Of a stretch of 64,000 nt of DNA, positions 54,872 through 63,078 are shown in pieces. The first letter of the stretch is position 1; the number at the start of each line of letters is the position of its first letter. Where the stretch lies: contig NZ_VYSA01000002.1 in NCBI RefSeq assembly GCF_008710745.1, forward strand, positions 496,001 to 560,000, read 5' to 3'. The notes beneath the pieces are model-generated. The model was not told the DNA's origin. It was given only the letters and a program-made list of their open reading frames with translations, and did not search any database. This DNA is from Microbacterium rhizomatis (GTDB lineage: Bacteria; Actinomycetota; Actinomycetes; Actinomycetales; Microbacteriaceae). A program made the translations under genes and the position numbers.

Positions 54872-55690
54872 TCACGCGCCGTCTCGTGGGAAGACTCGGC
54901 GGGTGTCATCGAGTTGCGTTCGTATGAAAGCATCCGCGAGGGAGCGAGTCCTGTCGAAGCCCTTGGCAACAGGCTCAGTTTCGAAGTGTTCGGCGTGCTC
55001 GAGCTGGGCAACGACGAAACGTTCGAGCACGGCCGGGGCAAGAGCATTACCCAGCTCCCGGGTCTCCGCCTTGAGCGCAATCAGATCGAGCGCGGCACGA
55101 TGCACTTCTTCGCCGACATCGCTCTCCGCCAGCAGCGTGGGCAGGTCCATCGGTGGGACCGCTCTTGTGGGATGCGTCTCGAGCCATCGCAACGCGACGG
55201 CCGGTCGCAATCCGTAGAAGAAGCGCTTGAGGGTGGGCGTGGCGCCACGCTGCTTCACTGCGACGTGGAGGTAGTGGCGGCCGATCGCGCCGCGCTCCAC
55301 AATCGCGTCGGCGAGAGCTAGCAACTCATCTCGGAAAGAGGTTTCGCCGGTGTAGACGATCGGCGAACGAAGCCACTCGATGACGGTCGCGTTGCCTTTG
55401 GCTATAAGCTTGGCGGCCTTTGTGATGTCCCATCCATTGACGTCATAAATCTTGTCGAGCGGCGTTTCGATCACATCTCGCGCTGGCCAGAGTGACAGGT
55501 AGTCGTCTCGAGCTCGCACGAACAGGAATCGGCAGTCGTAGTCGCTGTCAGGAGAGGGGAAACCCCACGCGCGGCTTCCGCTTTCGATCGCCCAGGGAAT
55601 CCGTACCCCCTCGTCACGGGACACGCTCGAGAGGCGTCGGTCTATCTCCCCAACCACAAGCGGGTCGAGAGATGAGGGAATCGAGCGCAT
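54872..55690 (-). CDS. Nucleotidyltransferase, RlaP/YcgL-like
   Basis: 272 residues. The polymerase-beta-type motif is GSRAWGFPSPDSDYDCRFLF, with the paired Asp metal ligands in DSDYD. The DVNGWDITKAAKLI and LKRFFYGLRPAVALRWLE segments fit the COG3541 family, linked to RNA repair or tRNA-like substrates. No ligase partner is adjacent. TACGTT seven bases before ATG 55690 suggests a leaderless start. Confidence 0.85.
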   Translation of the reverse strand: MRSIPSSLDPLVVGEIDRRLSSVSRDEGVRIPWAIESGSRAWGFPSPDSDYDCRFLFVRARDDYLSLWPARDVIETPLDKIYDVNGWDITKAAKLIAKGNATVIEWLRSPIVYTGETSFRDELLALADAIVERGAIGRHYLHVAVKQRGATPTLKRFFYGLRPAVALRWLETHPTRAVPPMDLPTLLAESDVGEEVHRAALDLIALKAETRELGNALAPAVLERFVVAQLEHAEHFETEPVAKGFDRTRSLADAFIRTQLDDTRRVFPRDGA

Positions 55691-55779
55691 CGATCGAACG
55701 TACCGCGGACGCGTCCGCGAGATGCACCGCAAACACGGCCCCTCGGGTGAAGACCTCAGGCCTCAGCGCTCTTGCACCG

Positions 55780-56724
55780 TTAGGACTTCTCGTCCGCTCC
55801 GGACGGGATCGCCGACTCCCCCGTGGCAAGGGGTTCGGGCGTCTCGTGCTCCAGGCGTTGATGGCGCTGGCGGGCGAAGTCTTGAGCACGGGGGCCTGAT
55901 CCGAGGGCCCGAGATGAGAGGGCGAGCACGATCCGGGTCGCCGTGATGACCGGAAAGATGGTCCGCCGGAGACCGAGCAGCTCGCGATACTGCCGCGGAA
56001 GGCTTGCGACGGCGGCGGCGAACAGCACGCGGTAGGCCAGTCGCATCGACCCGGTGAACGGGACGTCGCGGAGGAACTGCACGACCTCGTTGACACGCGC
56101 GTCGTGTCGGAGCTCGTCGCGCTCGAGGTAGGCATCCATGCGCGACCTCAGTTCGGCCTCCGTCTCAGGTGGATCGGACACGTGCATCAGTCGACCGGCC
56201 TGCGCCCACTCGTGCACGTACGCGTCGGCGCCGCCCGGGATCGGGCCGCCCCAGCGCTGGTGGGCGCCGAGGAATGCCTCGGTGAAGGCAAGGTGGACCC
56301 ATTCCACGAGCGCGGCATCCGACGCCGAGTATGTGCGGGGTCCCGCATCTGTCGCGTAGGTGCCGGCAACCCTCTGATGAAGGCGAGCCACGCGCGCCGT
56401 CTCCGCCTGCGCCTGCTCGGTCGACCCGTATGTGACGCAGATGATCCAGCGCACCGTCCCCGTGAGGCGCCCGATGGGGTCTTCGCGGTAGCGGGAGAAG
56501 TCATGGACGCCTGCCATCGCGCCCGGGTGCAGCGCCTGGATGAGAAGAGCCCGGATGCCCGCAACGAACGTCGCCGTGCCCGCATGCACTGTCCATACAG
56601 CGCCGCCGTCGGCGAAGTAGCCGACATCATCACCCTCGGCCAACGCTCGCACCCATGCGGGCGTGCCATCCGGATCGCCCGCCAACGCCGTCAGCAGTCG
56701 CGCGCGTAAGGGTTGTCGAGTCAC
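55780..56724 (-). CDS. MpaB-like oxygenase (DUF2236)
   Basis: 314 residues. LLIQALHPGAMAGVHDFSRY with the conserved His, followed by TGTVRWIICVTYGSTEQA and a later EWVHLAFTEAFLGAHQRWGG, matches the heme-dependent MpaB / latex-clearing oxygenase family. The substrate is unknown. GTG start at 56724. Confidence 0.85.
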   Translation of the reverse strand: MTRQPLRARLLTALAGDPDGTPAWVRALAEGDDVGYFADGGAVWTVHAGTATFVAGIRALLIQALHPGAMAGVHDFSRYREDPIGRLTGTVRWIICVTYGSTEQAQAETARVARLHQRVAGTYATDAGPRTYSASDAALVEWVHLAFTEAFLGAHQRWGGPIPGGADAYVHEWAQAGRLMHVSDPPETEAELRSRMDAYLERDELRHDARVNEVVQFLRDVPFTGSMRLAYRVLFAAAVASLPRQYRELLGLRRTIFPVITATRIVLALSSRALGSGPRAQDFARQRHQRLEHETPEPLATGESAIPSGADEKS

Positions 56725-56894
56725 TGCTCAAGCGTGCCACGGCCAAACGGAGGCGGACGCGCCGAGCAGTTCGGAACGGTCTTACTCGCCGACCCCACCG
56801 GCGCGCGCAACGCGCATCGCGAGAACCGACGAACGACGATAAGTCCGGCTGCGTAACGCTCGCGCTCTAACCCGTCGTCATGGAAATCAGCCGG

Positions 56895-57089
56895 CTACGC
56901 ACGGCGAAGCTGAACAACCGAGAGGGCACTGATCGCGATGCCGGCGACGAGCATGACCCACCCGAGGACGGGCTCCTGACTTCCGACGATTCCCCAGATG
57001 CCGACGCCGATGAGTGCGAGTGAGCAGACGAGGCCGAGGATCATGTAGATGCGGTAGCGGGTCGGGCCCATCTGCGACTCAGATTCCAT
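56895..57089 (-). CDS. Small two-helix membrane protein
   Basis: 64 residues: a short cytoplasmic lead, two hydrophobic helices (YMILGLVCSLALIGVGIWGI; GWVMLVAGIAISALSVVQLR) joined by a short loop. No family is recognised. It stands alone, with 170 bp on one side and 225 bp on the other showing no further genes. Confidence 0.65.
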   Translation of the reverse strand: MESESQMGPTRYRIYMILGLVCSLALIGVGIWGIVGSQEPVLGWVMLVAGIAISALSVVQLRRA

Positions 57090-57314
57090 GCCCGCACTCT
57101 ACCGAGGCGTGCCGGCCGAGCGCGGCTTTACGCGTCGAGGCGTCGCGGGGCGTTTCGCCGGGGAAGGCCCCGGCGTCCATTCCGCCTCTGACCCGCTCAA
57201 CCGACCCGAACCGGGGAAGAGAATCCCCCACCGTAGAGTGAACGCGTGAGCTCATCCCTGGCGAGAGCGCGATGACGGTCACAGCAGCGCGTTAGGCGTT
57301 CTAGAGTCACCCGC

Positions 57315-57866
57315 ATGCGGATTGTCGTTTCGGGGACCCATGCGAGTGGAAAGAGCACGCTCGTGTCTGACTTCGCGCTTCGCCACCCTGAGTTCGCGGT
57401 GTTGCCCGATCCGTTCGATCTCGTGGATGAGTCGTGGGACAGTCCGGGCGCGGCGTTGTTCGCCACTCAGCTTTCGATCTCGGCGGCACGCCTCGATCCG
57501 GACGAGACCGCGGGGAGCCTCATCGCGGAGCGTGGTCCCATCGACTTCCTCGCCTACTTGCTCGCCCTGGAAGATGCGACCGGGACTTCCCACTCACGCG
57601 AACTGCTGGAGCACGCGACGACGATGACCCGCGAAGGGCTCGCACACATCGACCTTCTCGTCGTGCTGCCGCTCAGCACCCGGGATGGGATAACGCCGGG
57701 CGCGGACGAACACCTGGAGCTTCGAGACGGGATGAACGACATCCTCCTCGACCTCATCGACGACCCCGAGGTCGTCGGTGAACGCACGAAGGTCGTCGAG
57801 ATCACCGGCGACCGGAGCCATCGGCTGTCCACCCTCGAAGCCTTCGCGATCGACCCCGCCATCTGA
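57315..57866 (+). CDS. AAA/P-loop kinase-like ATPase
   Basis: 183 residues. The Walker A motif GTHASGKST is near the start, with a Walker B-like strand (DLLVVLPLSTRDG) later. It resembles small nucleotide-kinase-like ATPases or NadR/thymidylate-kinase-type P-loop proteins. The substrate cannot be deduced. It converges on the RiPP operon; about 150 bp separate the stops. Confidence 0.75.
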   Translation: MRIVVSGTHASGKSTLVSDFALRHPEFAVLPDPFDLVDESWDSPGAALFATQLSISAARLDPDETAGSLIAERGPIDFLAYLLALEDATGTSHSRELLEHATTMTREGLAHIDLLVVLPLSTRDGITPGADEHLELRDGMNDILLDLIDDPEVVGERTKVVEITGDRSHRLSTLEAFAIDPAI

Positions 57867-58017
57867 CGCCCCGCACCGCGAGCGCGACGCACGACCTCAC
57901 AAACAGCGCGTTCAGCACGATGGCGACGATAAGGATGCCGCTCACCCGGCGAATCAGGTGTCGGTGTCGGAACCCTTTACGCGCCATCAGACCGAGCCGC
58001 AAGATGCGCCCGACCGG

Positions 58018-60366
58018 CTAGATGGCTCGCCGCTCGAAGAGGGGAAAGGTCGCACGATCCGGGTCGTTGATGGTCGAGAGGAGAACTGCCGCTCCCAGTG
58101 ACCCTTGAAAGAGGCTCGGCGTCGTCTCCGTTTGGCGGGTGCAGAGTTCCCAGGACGCATCGGCGAGGACTCGTGCTCTATCGATCCACTTGGGGTCACC
58201 GACGTGTCGGTGAAGATTGAGCAGCGCATATGCGCGACCTACGGCACCGCAACAAAGAGTCCCTCTGCTGGACTCGTCCTCCCAGACAGTCACCGCAGCA
58301 CGTGTCGCAAGTTCGAGGTACCGGTTCTCGGCGTAGACGCGATACGCAATCGTCCACAGGTGTGCCATGCCTGCCGATCCATGGCACCAACTTTCCATGA
58401 ATGCCGGAAGCGGACGCGACGTGAACCGCGTCGGCCAACGCAGACCGTTGCCGTGCTCTCGCCCCATGGACGCGATCTCGTCGAGGAGGTCCGGGAGCCA
58501 CGCGGGTGGGGCGTCGCCTGAGACATCGCACCAGAGGAGTCGGGCGTACGCCGTGCCGGCGATTCCGTGCGCTATGCCAAGGTAGTCGCCCTCGTGAAGG
58601 GTTGGGCGCGATTCATGTTGACCGAGCGCGTTGTGGGCGAGGCTGGTGAGCCGATCGATGATGGGCTCACCGTCGGGATCCCGCACGGAGGGCGCCAAGT
58701 CATCGATCAGGAGCGCGATGGACGCGATCATGCCGGGCGCGCCGAGTGTGAAGTCCTGACTCCGTTGGCCCGATTCCCATGTTGCGAGCTGACGAGAGGC
58801 ATGAGCGATTCCTGCGTCATCGCTCATCGCGGATGCGACTCGAGCCAGCATGACGTCGATACCCGCAGGGCCGAAGAACACGGAATCGTCCGGGATGCTC
58901 CCTGGTTCAAGGCCCGGCAGATTGCTCGTGAAGGCACGTGCATCGCTCGCCGAGCGGACGGCTCGCCACATCCATGCATCTGCGAGCTCGAGCGCGCGGG
59001 GATCGTTCGCGTGTAACGCAATCTCGTGGAAGGCCGCGGCAACGCCTGCTGATCCGTGTGTTATCGACGCGTGCGGGTAGGGGGCGAGAAGCTCGAAGTC
59101 ATCGACATCTTCGAATCCCTCCAGAAAGCGCTTCGCCGCTTCCTCATGTTCAAGCGAGTGGCGGTTCGGGCTCTTCAGCGAAATGGACGCTCGCCGAAAG
59201 TCAGTGGCCATCGCAGCCACGGCCGGATACCGAGCGACCGGGTCCTTGGCGAGGCCGCGCAGTATGACGGCCTCCAGTGCGGGGGTGTGAGTGATTCCGT
59301 GAGCCGACAGGGGACGTGGTCGATCTTGCGCGATCTGACGGAGCATCTCGCCTGGAAGCGGAGAGAAGTCGGCGTATGTGTGACCGCTGAGGACGAGGTA
59401 CAGCATGGCGCTGAGAGAGTACTGGTCGCTGGCATAGCTGGCGGTCGGGGGCTGCCGATTCTCGATCGAGGCCAGCGCATACTCCGGCTCCAGATACTCG
59501 AGCGCCCCCTTCCTGGCGCTTGTCCCCGGCGTGCCGTTGTCGGTCAGGACCGACATTCCAAAGTCGATAAGGTGCGGAGTGCCCCGATCATCCACAAGCA
59601 CATTTCGTGGATGGACGTCTGCATGTACGACCCTCGCGCGGTGCAGTTCCCCGTAGATCGCGATGACCTTTTCGCACAGGTCCGTGAGTGCGACCCGGCC
59701 TGCCCGTCCCCCCAGCATCCGAAGTCGACCTGCGTAGTGGTCGAGCGGGACGCCGCGAACCCACGTCACAAGAAGACTCTCCCGGCCGAATACAGGGTCG
59801 TCCGACAGCAGCTGCGGGCCGATTGCGCCACCTACCCGGCGGAGGGCGGCCGCCTCGTTCCTGAACTGGGCAGCTGCGCTCCTCGGAGCGCCAGGCCGAA
59901 GAATCTTCAACGCGAGAGGCTGCCCCGTCGCGTCGCGGACCTGATAAACCTCCGAGTCCTCGACAGCTTGTATGCACTCGACGACTGTGCAACCGGCGAC
60001 GGTACTCCCGATCTCCAGGGTGGGGACGATCTCATTCGAGCCGGGTGCGCTGTCACTCGCGAGCCATCCCGACTGCAAGAACGGCGTGAGTGCGGCAAAC
60101 GCCGCCGGCAGAACTTCTTCGGGGTCGACGGCGTGATCGAAGGAAAAGGATGAAAGCGCTTCTGCGAAGGTCTGCGACTCTCGAAATCTGGACAGCAGAT
60201 CAGCGACTTCCGCCGTCACGACCCGTGACTGCGTCCGCGATCTCGGCCGCGTCACGATGAAATCGCTCGGCCCGCACCCGCATCGGATTCGAGTCGCCTG
60301 GTCGACCTGATCGGCCGACATGATCAGCACATCGGCGGGCAAGATGAGCCGATCAGTCACCGGCAT
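58018..60366 (-). CDS. RRE-kinase-LanC fusion lanthionine synthetase-like protein
   Basis: 782 residues. Residues ~30-105 are PqqD/RRE-like (RVVTAEVADLLSRFRESQTF ... FLQSGWLA) and probably bind the leader. ~115-400 is a Ser/Thr kinase: Lys154 (LALK), catalytic VVHADVHPRN (Asp250) and DFG (268-270). ~425-782 is a LanC cyclase: IAHGIAG (600), SWCHG (Cys661) and TLCCG (Cys705-Cys706) as zinc ligands. It would phosphorylate Ser/Thr of a peptide and close thioether rings. The OspF-like lyase domain of class III/IV synthetases is absent. It is last of three co-oriented genes, 13 nt after the HopA1-like stop. Confidence 0.85.
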   Translation of the reverse strand: MPVTDRLILPADVLIMSADQVDQATRIRCGCGPSDFIVTRPRSRTQSRVVTAEVADLLSRFRESQTFAEALSSFSFDHAVDPEEVLPAAFAALTPFLQSGWLASDSAPGSNEIVPTLEIGSTVAGCTVVECIQAVEDSEVYQVRDATGQPLALKILRPGAPRSAAAQFRNEAAALRRVGGAIGPQLLSDDPVFGRESLLVTWVRGVPLDHYAGRLRMLGGRAGRVALTDLCEKVIAIYGELHRARVVHADVHPRNVLVDDRGTPHLIDFGMSVLTDNGTPGTSARKGALEYLEPEYALASIENRQPPTASYASDQYSLSAMLYLVLSGHTYADFSPLPGEMLRQIAQDRPRPLSAHGITHTPALEAVILRGLAKDPVARYPAVAAMATDFRRASISLKSPNRHSLEHEEAAKRFLEGFEDVDDFELLAPYPHASITHGSAGVAAAFHEIALHANDPRALELADAWMWRAVRSASDARAFTSNLPGLEPGSIPDDSVFFGPAGIDVMLARVASAMSDDAGIAHASRQLATWESGQRSQDFTLGAPGMIASIALLIDDLAPSVRDPDGEPIIDRLTSLAHNALGQHESRPTLHEGDYLGIAHGIAGTAYARLLWCDVSGDAPPAWLPDLLDEIASMGREHGNGLRWPTRFTSRPLPAFMESWCHGSAGMAHLWTIAYRVYAENRYLELATRAAVTVWEDESSRGTLCCGAVGRAYALLNLHRHVGDPKWIDRARVLADASWELCTRQTETTPSLFQGSLGAAVLLSTINDPDRATFPLFERRAI

Positions 60367-60379
60367 CGGTAGTCGCCCG

Positions 60380-61495
60380 TCACGACGAGACCACAGGTGC
60401 CCAGTGAGCGGTATCCACTCCTGCGGCCGCCGCGCGGGTCAACGCGAAACGAATCGCATCCGCTCCTGCGGGCGTTTCGGCGATTGCACTGGCGAGGCGA
60501 TTGCAAAGCCAGATCCGCCAACTCCGGTCGGGAAATACGCCGGCCCGGTTTACTCCGGCGGGTGGGTCGAAGCCCCACGAGAGCAGACCGGTGTCATCGA
60601 GTGCTCCGCTGAACGGCACTCCCTGCACCTTTGCGCCATCGAGCTCGCGATGAATCCTGGCCGCATAGTCGTCGAGGTCGCCTCGCGACGTGAAGTACAC
60701 CACGAGCTTGTCGGGTCGCAACAGGCTCCCGGCAGTGAGACCGATCTTCAAAGCGTGCGCCGGCGTGGACCGAACAGTCCTCGCGACCGCACCGAAGGCA
60801 TCAGCTACGTCGGTCGGATGGGCACTCACGTAGAGTTTGAAATCGCCGTCGGCGTCCCTCGGCTCGTGACCGCGCCTCCGCCAATGGGCCCACGCTCCTT
60901 CCGCGGACTCGCCATAGCTGAAGGGGCCGGTCAGGAGATCGACGCCTCGACCCAACGAGCGCAGCACTGCCCGGCGGTCCGGCCATACGGCGATCCACGC
61001 CTTGGACCGAGGAATGCGGTTGAAAAAGTAGAGCCGGGCCGCCAACTCATGCTTCTGCGCAATTCGGAGGCGCTGGGCGTGACGTAGCGCGAGCATCGAC
61101 AGCCTCCCCGTTGGAGTGTCTTCGCCCGTCGCGGGGAGGGGAAGGCCGAGCGTCGCCATCGCGTCTGCGCCAGTCACAAACCCGTGACCGGATTCGACCT
61201 CGACGATCCCTTCCAGCACGAGGGCGGTCAGCGTCGCCAGCTCGTCCGGCGACGCCTCGCCCCTCGGGCGCCAACCGGGTTGCGACTGAATGTCGTCGAG
61301 CAACATCTGAGCTCGGCGATTGACCAGCCTCGGGTCGCGGTGGCCCGGGTCGCTCACGACAGCGGTGTAGAGCGAGGTGTCGCTTTCCTCCGGCGACTCG
61401 ACCGCACTCCGGACCTCTGGATCATTGATCCCTGAGATCGACTGACCCGGGCGAACTCGGAAATACCTCGCCGATTCCGCCGTGCTGATGATCAC
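60380..61495 (-). CDS. HopA1-like protein, possible phosphopeptide lyase
   Basis: 371 residues, soluble. The central and C-terminal half (DFKLYVSAHPTDVADAFGAV, ALKIGLTAGSLLRPDKLVVY, KVQGVPFSGALDDTGLLSWG, SWRIWLCNRLASAIAE) resembles HopA1-type proteins that accompany lanthionine synthetases. The first ~110 residues (YFRVRPGQSISGINDPEVRS) are a separate RRE-like or unknown domain. If HopA1-like, it would eliminate phosphate from pSer/pThr to give dehydroamino acids. GTG 61495 follows the precursor stop by 10 nt. Function is inferred from resemblance and place; I have no alignment. Confidence 0.68.
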   Translation of the reverse strand: MIISTAESARYFRVRPGQSISGINDPEVRSAVESPEESDTSLYTAVVSDPGHRDPRLVNRRAQMLLDDIQSQPGWRPRGEASPDELATLTALVLEGIVEVESGHGFVTGADAMATLGLPLPATGEDTPTGRLSMLALRHAQRLRIAQKHELAARLYFFNRIPRSKAWIAVWPDRRAVLRSLGRGVDLLTGPFSYGESAEGAWAHWRRRGHEPRDADGDFKLYVSAHPTDVADAFGAVARTVRSTPAHALKIGLTAGSLLRPDKLVVYFTSRGDLDDYAARIHRELDGAKVQGVPFSGALDDTGLLSWGFDPPAGVNRAGVFPDRSWRIWLCNRLASAIAETPAGADAIRFALTRAAAAGVDTAHWAPVVSS

Positions 61496-61505
61496 GGCTG
61501 GACGG

Positions 61506-61862
61506 TTACCCGGCGGTGATCTCGCCCGAATCGAGAGCATCCAACGCAGCAGTGAGGTGCGCTCGCAAGGCTCTGACGTCGGCCGGTGTCGAGGGAGCGA
61601 GCTGCTTGTAGAGCGCCGATTCTCTCGCCTCAACTGCCGCGATGTGAGCATGCAGCTGCTGCTTCAGGGCGGCAAGGACGCGAGGATTATCCTCCAGCCG
61701 GATGCCCTCATAGTGTCCCTCGAAAGGGTCTTTCGATCCGGGACAGATGCCCGTGCATGGCGGCCCTGAGCTGTCAGCCGAGCAAGCGCCGCAACTGCTG
61801 GCGTCTCTCGGATCGAACTGCGGAAGAACGCTGATCATCAAGTCCTTGACGATGAATTCCAT
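61506..61862 (-). CDS. Candidate RiPP precursor with mid-protein Cys/Ser/Thr core
   Basis: 118 residues. The N-terminus MEFIVKDLMISVLPQFDP looks like a recognition leader. Residues 22-43 are packed with Ser, Thr and Cys: Cys24, Cys27, Cys36 and Cys40 with Ser22, Ser23, Ser28, Ser31, Ser32, Thr37 and Ser43. Residues ~55-110 are a helical C-terminal extension (LAALKQQLHAHIAAVEARES). A core in the middle is unusual. GAGGGGG precedes ATG 61862. First gene of the operon with the HopA1-like and kinase-cyclase genes. It could instead be an accessory Cys-motif protein. Confidence 0.62.
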   Translation of the reverse strand: MEFIVKDLMISVLPQFDPRDASSCGACSADSSGPPCTGICPGSKDPFEGHYEGIRLEDNPRVLAALKQQLHAHIAAVEARESALYKQLAPSTPADVRALRAHLTAALDALDSGEITAG

Positions 61863-62395
61863 GGAAACCCCCTCGGTCATCCCCCACCGCGGAGCATAGT
61901 CCGCGACGACTGCCGCCGAAAGGCCTTCGCAATCCGTGCTGAGCGTTGAGTTTCGGGGCCAAAGGCCCTCTGGGCCAAAGGCCCTCGATAGGAAGTCCGA
62001 CTCCACGGCACCGCGCATCGGGATTCGGTCGCGGCAAGTCGCCTGGGGGTTGCCTGGCGGGCTCGTGAGCCTGTCCGTCACCGGGCGGCGTCGATCGGTT
62101 TGAGCACGATGAGCCAGGCACGAAATGGCGTCAGTGTCCGTGCGGATCCCCGAACACATGCGCCAGACGAGCCGCGTACCCGTCAGCAAGCGCTTCGAAA
62201 ATGGAGGGATCTCGCACGCCGCGAGCCTCACGCGGGCAGTCGAATGGCGGTCGCCCTGCCCTAGACGGCCGACGAGTTGCCTACCGCCAGCCGTATGGCC
62301 GCGAGACCATCACCTTCGTCCGCGAGTACACGATCACGCAGCACTCGGCCTGTGGAGCATCGCTCGCGAATCCGCGACCACTCTCGTAGCTCTGT
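61863..62395. other. 533-bp region without a convincing gene (precursor leader)
   Basis: It holds the leader of the RiPP operon and a tandem hairpin element at 61955-61986. Short frames on both strands have no ribosome site and no recognisable domain. A 62-codon rightward frame (62201-62389) has a patch, TITFVREYTITQHSACG, that might be a gene remnant, but I cannot support it. No clear promoter was found. Confidence 0.6.
61955..61986. repeat. Two tandem GGGCC-AAA-GGCCC hairpins
   Basis: A 16-base unit ending GGGCCAAAGGCCCTC occurs twice in a row (61955-61970, 61971-61986). Each unit is itself an inverted repeat with a 3-nt loop. It lies about 95-125 bases upstream of the precursor start and could act in RNA as a stacked hairpin. 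Confidence 0.75.
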
Positions 62396-62983
62396 CTACT
62401 GCTCTCGGCGGTCGTAGGTCAGGACGCGAACGCCGCCATCCAGCAGCACCTCGTCGACCGGCTGAAAGCGGCTGGGTGCGAATGGCCCGTCGAACAGGGG
62501 CACGCCTGAACCGATGACGTAGGGATTCTGCTTGAGGACGAGCCGGTCGATCTCGGGCAGGAGTGCGGCGGCGATCTTCCCGCCTCCGACGAGCCAGAGG
62601 TCTTTGCCCACGTCCGACTTCAGCTTCCGGACGAACGGAGCGGGATCGGAGTTCACGACCTCGACGCCCGGGTCCGGGCTGGCAGCCATGGACCGTGAGA
62701 AGACAATGTGCCGGAGGTGCGGGTACGCGTTTGTCAGCCCGGCCGCGAGCCCGATCTCATATGAGTGCCGGCCCTCCACGACGGTGTCGAAGGCGAGGGC
62801 GGGGCCGTCGATGCCGAGCGCCTGTCTGGCCGGCGCAGGGAGTGTCTCTGGATAGTTCTGCACGATGAACTGCACGAGATCAGGCGTGACCGGAAAGTAC
62901 TCTTGACCGCTCGGATCGCCGCCGTCAGGCCCAGCGATGAATCCGTCGAGAGTCGTGGCGACGTAGTAGACAAGTTTGCGCAT
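62396..62983 (-). CDS. Dihydrofolate reductase-family protein (RibD C-terminal-like)
   Basis: 195 residues, second member of this family in the window. RKLVYYVATTLDGFIAGPDG, AFDTVVEGRHSYEIGLAAG and KDLWLVGGGKIAAALLPEID define it. It is upstream of the RiPP operon on the same strand but separated by 412 bp, so it is probably independent. ATG 62983 follows GAAAGAACGC. Confidence 0.88.
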   Translation of the reverse strand: MRKLVYYVATTLDGFIAGPDGGDPSGQEYFPVTPDLVQFIVQNYPETLPAPARQALGIDGPALAFDTVVEGRHSYEIGLAAGLTNAYPHLRHIVFSRSMAASPDPGVEVVNSDPAPFVRKLKSDVGKDLWLVGGGKIAAALLPEIDRLVLKQNPYVIGSGVPLFDGPFAPSRFQPVDEVLLDGGVRVLTYDRREQ

Positions 62984-63078
62984 GCGTTCTTTCGGGGTGC
63001 CAGACGGGTCATCATCAGTCTCGCAGTGACGGGACCGCTTCCGCGACCGCAGACTGCCTGACGCCCCGAGCCCGGCGC

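Noticed and set aside
55780..56724. MpaB-like gene as part of a daptide (MpaB/MpaC/MpaM) pathway
   Set aside because: The name is shared by chance; this protein is the DUF2236 oxygenase family and has no aminotransferase or methyltransferase neighbour.
62201..62389. Small gene upstream of the RiPP operon
   Set aside because: No ribosome site, no recognised domain and an Arg-rich start; kept only as a possible remnant.
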